IMG/VR virus record: IMGVR_UViG_3300044980_000208
Span: 1-41,310 of that record
Strand: one strand, 5' to 3'
From: a virus
Length of the DNA: 41,310 nucleotides
A program made the position numbers and the translations under genes. The stretch's first letter is position 1; each line of letters begins with the position of its first letter. The notes under the pieces are model-generated. The model made no database searches and was not told where the DNA came from. It saw only the letters and a program-made list of their open reading frames with translations. Positions 8,020 through 15,426 of the stretch are shown piece after piece.

Positions 8020-10781
8020 GCAAGCACCTGGGATGGGCTTACAGACATGATAAAGTAATGCAGTTCAATTTCGGAGAATTGATTACTGAAGGTCGGATCG
8101 CGCATTTGCGCATCATTCATAGTGAAGCCGAGCTGTATAACGTCTCCTAATAATGAGGTATTTATGCGATGCCAGATTTGGTCCTGTTGTCCCGCTGTTA
8201 CCATATTCAGGTTTATGTTGGCAGGAGTTAGACCCAAATTGGTACTTTCGGGACATGTATATAGGATGTCCGTGTAAATCAAACTATTGTTTTGCACATC
8301 GTCCATAGGGACAACAGGTCCAAAGTTATAAGGCTGATCCTCATTCTGGCTAAGATAGATCTGTAATTCGATTTGACCATTGGGTGTTCTACTAAGTAAA
8401 TATTGTTGCACACCGATTCTTGTTTTACGTGCCATGGACCATGCCACAGGGAATTGCTTGGTCATAATTTTAGGTATATACATACGCTTAATCAAGCCAC
8501 GGCCCACATACGTACCTGTGATAGGTATGATTGGATCTATGGTGAATGTGTTAGTTGTCGCTGCCATGACCTTAAAAATATTTCCATTGATATTCGTTAG
8601 GCCTAAAGCTCCGCTAATAACGATGTAGTCCCCATTATTCAGGCAATGGTTCGGCGATGTAATGACAGATCCCGCAACCCCAGTAATATAGAGGGAATTA
8701 CTTTCATTGGTTCCATCATCTCTGAAGACAATGAATCCCTGTTGATTACCTGCAATAACCTGTGGCTGTAGCAATGTAGACGATCCAGAATTCCATGGAT
8801 CGGTCCATGATTCCCATGTGGGAAATATGGTCCCTATGGTGGCCCATGTATAGCCCGTAGTCTTCTGAAACTGCCCATAAGTCGTATAGCATTCATTAAA
8901 TATGGCCCAAGTTTCATCACGGTAGTTGTATTGAAGTGTTTGATTGGGGAATTTGTATGTGACCATGTTGCTGGGGTAAGTGAAATATATCCATTCACTG
9001 AGGAAATCGCGTTGGGCCGTGACCCTCTGGGTTCCATTGTTTGTCAGGTTGAATTGGAATACCTGATCCGGAATTTGCAAATCTATGCGCTGAGAAGAAA
9101 TCTGGGATGTTTGGATGATTCCCCGAGACCCTATGGTTATGACTGCTCTATCTAATGTAATTCCTGAAAATGTACTGGAAGACCCCAATTCCGAGTTAAC
9201 CGTGAAAAAGTTAAATGGTATGATATCATCTCCGCTATAGACAACGCGCGTCTGCCTATTAGAAAAGCCCAAAATCAGCACATCTTCATTAAACCCTGCT
9301 GTCAGTATAGGCTGGGAATATCCTGCGCTAATTGAGCCTCCTAGGCCCGTTACATCTTCAAAATAGGAATTGGCTGTGGCCGTTTGTCTGGTGGGTACCA
9401 ATATCGGGTGGAATACGGTAGTAGCAGAAGTAACGCTGCCGGTAAAGGATGCTGTATAATAGGGTGTGCCATTCTGACTATAAATAATGGAATCCTGCAA
9501 ATAAACCTGGCTGCCAGCTGAGGAAGTTTGAATGACAGGCCCTATGAACAGCAGCCTATCCTTGTAAGGCACAATCATACGTGCTCCGACCAGGTAATAT
9601 TGCAGTTCTGGCTCATCATCAATAGAAAAAGGCAAATTCGATAAAGGAGGGGCGAAGTTGACCCATCCGAAATTTCCATTTAAGACGGGAGCCGTTGCGC
9701 TTCCATTGGTAGGATCTCCATCATACCATCGCAAACAATCCTTGGTTACATCCGATCTATTGGTCAAATACTGGGCTATCCCACCTGTACCATTGGTTGC
9801 GATTGTGGCATTGGGAAATTCAACTATGACGTTATTGGCATCGGTTACGGTGATTACATATCCCGTTTGAAAGTTAATACCCATGGTGGAAACCACTTCA
9901 TTAATAAAGACAAAATCCCCAACAACTAATCCATGGGCGGTGATTTGCAAATTGGCAGTTGCGGGAGGGCCTCCTGCTATGACAGTTACTGCAACAATTG
10001 GCTTATATTGCATGCCAATATTCGTTATATTGAATGGAACCGTTATCCCATTAGTGGCCCATAAGGCGTTTTGGTAATTTGTCGTCCAAAATTGTTGATA
10101 GTCTTGACCATTCCATGTGGTTGGAGTAACAGTGGTTTTTGGAACATATCCCGGTAAGTTTACAGAATCTACTGGAGGGTTCTTATAGAAGCTAACATCG
10201 TAAATGCTATAGGGGGCGGTTGTTGTAATATTGTATGAGTAAACTGTATCGAATGCTAATGTGCCTGGAAATTGATTGGCAGATAATACTAGATCTTCTA
10301 GGCCCATGACAGGCAGATCAGGATAATATGTGAATATAGCTGTCGCTGTGCCACCGGCTTGAGCAGGGATGTGAATCGCTCCCGTAGCATAATTTATTGT
10401 ATTTGGACCTCCTGTTCCTGTAGGAGTCAAGTATCCATCTTGCGTGGGATCTGTATAGGTCACTGGTCCCATAGAACCTACTATGGTGACTGACCCAGGT
10501 ACAATGTTGCCATTGGTTTGTAGTGAGAATCCCGTCAGTAAATTCGCATTTCCACTGCCATCGAAAGTAATAGTAGAAGTAGAAGAATAAGATGTGGAAC
10601 TAGAGTTAAAATATCTGGTCAAACGTCCAAGAAAAGAAGTTCCCCTTTTCCTTTTAATGCGTCCTCTCCATTGGTATGCGTTCAACAGAGTTGGAAAAGC
10701 ATCATTGTCAATGTTGAAAGCTAAAGGATTGTTGGTTAATCCTTTTCCTATGTTCCCGACAACGATTTGTTGCGAGCACAT
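8016..10781 (-). CDS. Large tail hub / tube protein (P22 gp10-like)
   Basis: 921 residues. The N-terminus (NDAFPTLLNAYQWRGRIKRKRG) is typical of the P22 gp10 and T7 gp12-type hub family, which forms the tail tube below the head adaptor. Residues ~270-340 form an FCCH-like beta domain (ITAHGLVVGDFVFINEV), and a second similar segment occurs later (NHCLNNGDYIVISGA). The middle carries a beta-propeller-like region with LGFSNRQTRVVYSGDD. It follows a gp4-like adaptor gene and one small gene, the expected order. Start ATG 10781 lies 1 bp after the preceding stop. Confidence 0.8.
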   Translation of the reverse strand: MCSQQIVVGNIGKGLTNNPLAFNIDNDAFPTLLNAYQWRGRIKRKRGTSFLGRLTRYFNSSSTSYSSTSTITFDGSGNANLLTGFSLQTNGNIVPGSVTIVGSMGPVTYTDPTQDGYLTPTGTGGPNTINYATGAIHIPAQAGGTATAIFTYYPDLPVMGLEDLVLSANQFPGTLAFDTVYSYNITTTAPYSIYDVSFYKNPPVDSVNLPGYVPKTTVTPTTWNGQDYQQFWTTNYQNALWATNGITVPFNITNIGMQYKPIVAVTVIAGGPPATANLQITAHGLVVGDFVFINEVVSTMGINFQTGYVITVTDANNVIVEFPNATIATNGTGGIAQYLTNRSDVTKDCLRWYDGDPTNGSATAPVLNGNFGWVNFAPPLSNLPFSIDDEPELQYYLVGARMIVPYKDRLLFIGPVIQTSSAGSQVYLQDSIIYSQNGTPYYTASFTGSVTSATTVFHPILVPTRQTATANSYFEDVTGLGGSISAGYSQPILTAGFNEDVLILGFSNRQTRVVYSGDDIIPFNFFTVNSELGSSSTFSGITLDRAVITIGSRGIIQTSQISSQRIDLQIPDQVFQFNLTNNGTQRVTAQRDFLSEWIYFTYPSNMVTYKFPNQTLQYNYRDETWAIFNECYTTYGQFQKTTGYTWATIGTIFPTWESWTDPWNSGSSTLLQPQVIAGNQQGFIVFRDDGTNESNSLYITGVAGSVITSPNHCLNNGDYIVISGALGLTNINGNIFKVMAATTNTFTIDPIIPITGTYVGRGLIKRMYIPKIMTKQFPVAWSMARKTRIGVQQYLLSRTPNGQIELQIYLSQNEDQPYNFGPVVPMDDVQNNSLIYTDILYTCPESTNLGLTPANINLNMVTAGQQDQIWHRINTSLLGDVIQLGFTMNDAQMRDPTFSNQFSEIELHYFIMSVSPSQVLA

Positions 10782-10782
10782 A

Positions 10783-11319
10783 CTAGTTGCCTATAGCTAT
10801 GTAATTAAATCCTGTAGCTCCTGATCCTGATGTGCGCACAGATGTAAATGAACCTGGCAAAAGAGCTGTAGCAACAAATCCCCCTGTATATAGAGTGCTT
10901 GTACCTGTAATGACCACAGCAAAACAATTATTAGGAAACGCAGTAGAAAATGTTGTAGGTGATCCCGAAAGTGCTCCCACTCCCCATTTCAATATTATTC
11001 CTCCCAATAAAAAGGTGCTTCCTGTTGTACCAGCGATGTATTGATTTGTACTATGGGCTGTATCTCCACTGTAGAAGAAAAGCTGAGGCAGACCCGCAAC
11101 CGTATTAGTAAATAAAATAGGAGGCGCAGTAGGTACAGAAGGTACATTGTTCGCATTGAAAGTTACTTGAGCGTGTTGCCCACTACCAGATGTGTTAAAT
11201 GCGACGTGATCCACAGCAACGTAAGTCGCTATGTTGTTGTTGTTAGTCAGCATATTAGGCTGATCTGTAGAAGGATTATTAGGAGCATTTGGAATGCCTA
11301 GATTGTATGCTATTGTCAT
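10783..11319 (-). CDS. Small tail-region structural protein
   Basis: 178 residues, beta-rich, low charge, with a C-terminal part reading TALLPGSFTSVRTSGSGATGFNYIAIGN. It lies 1-2 bp from both the adaptor and hub genes, so it is translated with them. Such a C-terminal pattern is common in small fibre or tip proteins whose N-terminus binds the tail. No family assigned. Confidence 0.7.
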   Translation of the reverse strand: MTIAYNLGIPNAPNNPSTDQPNMLTNNNNIATYVAVDHVAFNTSGSGQHAQVTFNANNVPSVPTAPPILFTNTVAGLPQLFFYSGDTAHSTNQYIAGTTGSTFLLGGIILKWGVGALSGSPTTFSTAFPNNCFAVVITGTSTLYTGGFVATALLPGSFTSVRTSGSGATGFNYIAIGN

Positions 11320-11320
11320 A

Positions 11321-12508
11321 TCAGTTCCCGGCTCCTATTTGGTTGAAATTTGTTTGGCCCTGCAAATCAGAGAAGATCGTGCCTGTTCTATTGGCAGTGA
11401 TTTGTCTTTGGCTGCGCTTCCATACCAACGTCTCTTGCTCCTTAAATAGGGGTTCATAGAACTGGAATTGCTCTATATCGCCTGTATCTGCCAGAATCTT
11501 TCTTGCAGCGCCTCTGGCAATGTATTCAGCCATGTAGCCAAAAGGTATGGCATTTCCCGATACCAGAAACGCTGCGGGGGTCAAGTACGCCTGCATTTGG
11601 ATGTTATAACTAATGTCTGGGGGAGGACGTATGGTCAGGGTGTTGTTGTAATACAGTATTCCCCGTGGCAATCCGGGTTGAAAGAATTGGCTTTCAGCAT
11701 TGATAGGTGCACCTGCCGGAATGGGATCTGGAAAGGTCACTGTAGCGATTCCTGTCGCGTAATTCACAGTATTAAGTACAGTACTATAACCGCCACTAAG
11801 AGGCTGATTACCGTAAGGAGCATTTCCTGGGGCCATAAGCAAACCATAGAGGTCTCCATTGGTTGAATTAGATAAGAAAATTCCGCTATCGGAGACTTGA
11901 ATTAGTTGACCATTAGCAGCCGTTGCTGTAAAATAAACCCCAGGATAAAAACTGGTAGTGGGCAAAGTAATAAAGGTGTTGGTTGCATCTAAAGGAAATT
12001 GCGTAGCGAAGTAGGGATCGTTATTGCCATTTCCATTATTTATATTTGCAACAATACCAGTCATATCCAAATGGCCAGGGATCGCGGGAGCCTCGGCCAG
12101 ATTGATTGTATAAGGCCCATTTGTTCCATCGCCATAGGCTGCGGGGTTCAGGTATTGGATATAATTGGGCCATAAATTCCAAAAAGCACTTTGTTCGGTG
12201 TAGAAAGGGACTTGTATGCCATTGACATAGGCTGGCATGGAAAATCCCTGGTACACGGGAAAAGAGGCTATAGATTGGGTTGCAGGCTCAATCTGGGTGT
12301 CATATAGAGGCATGTTGTATGTAGCTATGCCGGGGATGGTTTGGAATGTATAATTCGACTTAAGATCATATAATTGAACACGGGCATCCACATCCATGAG
12401 CCAAAAACGATTAATATAATCTATGATTAAATTATCGCTCAGCGAGGCATTGGAAGGCGTTTTTACAATACGCCTTATGTATGTGATAATGTCACTGAGA
12501 AGGTTCAA
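11321..12508 (-). CDS. Head-to-tail adaptor (P22 gp4-like)
   Basis: 395 residues. The N-terminus LLSDIITYIRRIVKTPS with IIDYINRFW fits the start of P22 gp4-type adaptor proteins, which attach below the portal and begin tail assembly. A long insertion (residues ~120-290) is beta-rich, and the C-terminal helical part (YIARGAARKILADTGDIEQF) again matches the adaptor fold. This is longer than P22 gp4 (about 166 residues), mostly because of the insertion. It lies directly upstream of the hub genes. Confidence 0.8.
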   Translation of the reverse strand: MNLLSDIITYIRRIVKTPSNASLSDNLIIDYINRFWLMDVDARVQLYDLKSNYTFQTIPGIATYNMPLYDTQIEPATQSIASFPVYQGFSMPAYVNGIQVPFYTEQSAFWNLWPNYIQYLNPAAYGDGTNGPYTINLAEAPAIPGHLDMTGIVANINNGNGNNDPYFATQFPLDATNTFITLPTTSFYPGVYFTATAANGQLIQVSDSGIFLSNSTNGDLYGLLMAPGNAPYGNQPLSGGYSTVLNTVNYATGIATVTFPDPIPAGAPINAESQFFQPGLPRGILYYNNTLTIRPPPDISYNIQMQAYLTPAAFLVSGNAIPFGYMAEYIARGAARKILADTGDIEQFQFYEPLFKEQETLVWKRSQRQITANRTGTIFSDLQGQTNFNQIGAGN

Positions 12509-12529
12509 TTAATTTTTACCTAGTTTGAA

Positions 12530-12715
12530 TTATTTTTTATGCATATGTTTTAAGGTCTCAGCCAAAATTGCCCTACGTTTAGTTTTGGGATTTTTTGAAT
12601 GTTCAGCTTTTTTTAGCTTTGATTCGGGAATCTTTTCGCCCTTCTTAACGCCTAAGGTTTTGTGCAATGCACCTGGATGTTTTATAGCACCCTGTATCCA
12701 TTTTTCTTTTGCCAT
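12530..12715 (-). CDS. Small basic phage protein (KHPGALHK family)
   Basis: 61 residues, highly basic, with KHPGALHKTLGVKKGEKIP and a lysine-rich tail. Proteins with this signature are frequent in phage morphogenesis operons; their function is not established, and binding of packaged DNA is a reasonable guess. Its start overlaps the stop of the preceding gene at 12715. Confidence 0.75.
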   Translation of the reverse strand: MAKEKWIQGAIKHPGALHKTLGVKKGEKIPESKLKKAEHSKNPKTKRRAILAETLKHMHKK

Positions 12716-13311
12716 TAGAATCCACTAGCCCCCATGAATATTGATTTACGATCACTTACTGGTATGGCATCTAGTCTTTGTACTAGGCAATCTACCACGA
12801 TTTGTCCTGTCATCGTTCCAGCGGCATTAACTCCAACTACTTTATTTTCATCCATACGTAGGCGGTGATATCGCGACTTCTTTATGCTTTCTGCTAGATA
12901 ACGCGGTCCCCATACCACCGTGTTGGTAGGTATTTCCCAATATTCAGCAGGTTGACCTGCGAATTCTTTGGTCCATTTCTCTATTTGTTCTCCAATTAAT
13001 TCTTTATGTTCCGCAATAAACCTGACATATTCCTTGGCGAAATTGAATTCAGATCTATATTTCTCATTGAATGGCTCTTTAGAACTAATGGTCCTGGTAG
13101 GTTTTAGCCATATGCCATCAACTTTTTGGGCTTCACGATCCGAGATTTTGGTTTGTTGTTCCTGTTCTAATTTGGGAGCCGCATTCATGCGGTCTAATGT
13201 CAGATCTTTTACTTCTTGTTCAAACTTCTCAAACTGCTTTTCGGCTTTATCTAATTCTTTTTGAGCAAAGCCACTAGATACTTTGGGTTTATTTAATGTT
13301 GTAGATTCCAT
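12715..13311 (-). CDS. Phage protein of unknown function, coiled-coil N-terminus
   Basis: 198 residues from ATG 13311, preferred over ATG 13347 because an AGG-type ribosome site lies upstream. The N-terminal third is a charged helix (AEKQFEKFEQEVKDL); the C-terminal half is mixed, with NTVVWGPRYLAESIKKSRYHRLRM. Located between decoration-type and adaptor genes. No family recognised. Confidence 0.7.
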   Translation of the reverse strand: MESTTLNKPKVSSGFAQKELDKAEKQFEKFEQEVKDLTLDRMNAAPKLEQEQQTKISDREAQKVDGIWLKPTRTISSKEPFNEKYRSEFNFAKEYVRFIAEHKELIGEQIEKWTKEFAGQPAEYWEIPTNTVVWGPRYLAESIKKSRYHRLRMDENKVVGVNAAGTMTGQIVVDCLVQRLDAIPVSDRKSIFMGASGF

Positions 13312-13390
13312 GATAATAACCTGCGGGGTTGATCTTAATTTGACCATACCAGCAAGTTATTTTTTGAGAAATGGTATTAAATTAATTAAT

Positions 13391-13828
13391 TTACGAGTCA
13401 GGAGCAGGACTAATATCGATAAAAGAACCAGGAATGAATGTCCCATTATTCATACGACCTTGGGCATTAATTGGCCCTGTGTTCACATCTCCAATCGCTA
13501 TTATTTGGGCCGGTGTGGTTGTGGGACCAATGACAAAGGCATTGGATTGGATCGAATTAATGTTCACCGTGACTTGATTGGCTGCGGGTATAGCAATTAC
13601 ATTACCCGTTTGCCCATTCAACTGAAATGATCCGTAGGCTGACGGAATAAGAAGTTTAATGGATTGACCGATGACGTAATTATGGTCTACGGATGTAGTT
13701 ATGGTCGTGGTACTACCCAAAGTAATGGCACTAATTGTAAAAACGCTGGGCAAATAATATTGGGGCATGATCGGAGGATTTGACTCCGGAGCAATGGGGC
13801 CGAATATCAGTGGTGGTGTAAAGGTCAT
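13391..13828 (-). CDS. Capsid decoration-type protein, short paralogue
   Basis: 145 residues. It matches only the second half of the neighbouring 395-residue protein: DHNYVIGQSIKLLIPSAYG versus NHNFVVGQEVGFRIPSAYG, and IIAIGDVNTGPIN versus VLAVGDVNSGGTS. It is therefore a truncated or single-domain paralogue. The position just after the capsid gene suggests a head-surface or tail-tube role. Confidence 0.7.
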   Translation of the reverse strand: MTFTPPLIFGPIAPESNPPIMPQYYLPSVFTISAITLGSTTTITTSVDHNYVIGQSIKLLIPSAYGSFQLNGQTGNVIAIPAANQVTVNINSIQSNAFVIGPTTTPAQIIAIGDVNTGPINAQGRMNNGTFIPGSFIDISPAPDS

Positions 13829-13844
13829 ATTTTCACCTAGTAAA

Positions 13845-13868
13845 TGGCGCGATTCTAAAATCGCGCCA
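13845..13868. terminator. Perfect 10-bp hairpin between paralogous virion genes
   Basis: Arms TGGCGCGATT (13845-13854) and AATCGCGCCA (13859-13868) with a 4-base loop. On the minus strand it follows the 13901 gene and precedes the 13828 start. The following U-tract is poor, so it may only attenuate transcription after the highly expressed capsid genes or protect the mRNA 3' end. Confidence 0.65.
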
Positions 13869-13900
13869 CCATTTTCGTAACATCATGCATATGACACAGG

Positions 13901-15088
13901 CTAAGAGCCATAGTCCCAGTAAAACGCTTCCCAGATGTATTGACTAGAAGCAGTAAGCAGTAGAGCACTAGTGTCTACTGTTCCTGCACCTAAACCAACG
14001 ACAAATCCTTGGCTAGTATTGTTAACAAATGCTCCGCTAATTGCAGGACCATTTATTGTAGATACACCACCAGAGAATGTAGGGAACGATGGTGAAGGAT
14101 ATAAAGCACCTCCACTATAGGACGTTCCACCACTATTTACATCTCCAACTGCCAATACTTGTGGCAATTGTAACCCAGGAACACTTGCTACGGTTTGATT
14201 GCTATTAAAAGCAGTAAAACCAGTAGAATTCAATGCAATTGCAAATGCATTATTACTTAATACTTGCGATACATAATAGTACACTGGAGATCCAGGCACA
14301 TTACTATTTGGCAATTCATTAAGTTGAATAGTTCCATAGGCAGAAGGGATTCTGAATCCAACTTCTTGTCCAACCACAAAATTATGATTGTTGGTTGTGC
14401 TTATCCATGTTTGTCCCCCAGGCACCGTCGCTGGCGACGTTGGGAAAAATGTGCTACCTGAAGTGGAAGCACCGCTGAATAGCATGGCATTGATGAAATT
14501 ATCTCCTGGCAAATACAACCATGGATAGAGAACCTGTCTAACATAGGCACCCGTTGGCGAGCCGCTGAGAGCCGTATAATTAGATTGGTTACTATTCCAC
14601 AGAACTGTAAATGTTGTAGGACTTCCCACCGCGGTAATTACAAATGGCATGAGGCTCATTTGAGGCATACCAGTCGTTGGCGACTGATAAAGACCTTCCA
14701 ATATGACCACTTGACCCACAGAAAGTCCGTGAGCTGATGCAGTTGTAATAACCGTAGGGTTTGCCTTGGCGATGGAAGCAATTTGGATTTGAGGACCATA
14801 TTGCAACATCAGACCTGCACTATAGGTGCTAATACCACCAGTAGTTACATAATCTGCCGATACTACCCAAGGAGAAGATGCGGCAGAAATGTATTGAATT
14901 GAAGCAACGCCTTGACCCATATTCACATCCCAGAAGGCCTCTAAAACGGCATTTTGAGCTGGAGTAGAGTTGGCAGTAACGTTGTACAATTTTACTGTTT
15001 GTGGTTGGAAAGGAAGATTAACTACCTGAGCAACAGGTGTTGCGGATGTAGTAAATGTTCCACTTGCTAATCTAGAATATTCAGCCAT
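13901..15088 (-). CDS. Capsid decoration / head-associated protein with FCCH-like domain
   Basis: 395 residues, beta-rich. Residues ~105-160 have the signature NPTVITTASAHGLSVGQVVIL, as in FCCH-type beta modules found in several phage virion proteins. A second module (NHNFVVGQEVGFRIPSAYG) is shared with the next gene. It lies 11 bp downstream of the capsid stop with a good AAGGAGG ribosome site, which fits a highly expressed virion protein. A head decoration role is inferred. Confidence 0.75.
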   Translation of the reverse strand: MAEYSRLASGTFTTSATPVAQVVNLPFQPQTVKLYNVTANSTPAQNAVLEAFWDVNMGQGVASIQYISAASSPWVVSADYVTTGGISTYSAGLMLQYGPQIQIASIAKANPTVITTASAHGLSVGQVVILEGLYQSPTTGMPQMSLMPFVITAVGSPTTFTVLWNSNQSNYTALSGSPTGAYVRQVLYPWLYLPGDNFINAMLFSGASTSGSTFFPTSPATVPGGQTWISTTNNHNFVVGQEVGFRIPSAYGTIQLNELPNSNVPGSPVYYYVSQVLSNNAFAIALNSTGFTAFNSNQTVASVPGLQLPQVLAVGDVNSGGTSYSGGALYPSPSFPTFSGGVSTINGPAISGAFVNNTSQGFVVGLGAGTVDTSALLLTASSQYIWEAFYWDYGS

Positions 15089-15099
15089 AAATTACCTCC

Positions 15100-15426
15100 T
15101 TAAGGTGACGACGCGCTAGTAGCACGCGTACAAAGTAGGTTTCGGATGGCCGTATCTTGGGTGATCGCTTGCGCTTGCGCGAACTTGACCGCCAAAGTGG
15201 CATTCTGTGCTAACATACCAGAATAGTATGGATCTCGATAAATCAGATTCATCGAGTAGCCATCTTGATTTATGTGCGTTACAGCCTGTTTTCCAACGAC
15301 TGTATTGTAATAGACATCGGCACCATTAGCAGATGCTTTACGCGCAACAGGAGCTTCTGATGAGGTCAGGATGCGTATATTAAATACAGATCCATACTCA
15401 GCAGGAAGAGCTGAGGCGTTAGTTGG
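15100..15426 (-). CDS. Major capsid protein exon 3
   Basis: 108 codons plus stop. An apparent ATG at 15429-15427 consists of the last three intron bases and would yield a 109-residue fragment; it has no ribosome site. Encodes the C-terminal part of the capsid fold, with EYGSVFNIRILTSSEAP and GADVYYNTVVGKQAV. Confidence 0.85.
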   Translation of the reverse strand, partial: PTNASALPAEYGSVFNIRILTSSEAPVARKASANGADVYYNTVVGKQAVTHINQDGYSMNLIYRDPYYSGMLAQNATLAVKFAQAQAITQDTAIRNLLCTRATSASSP

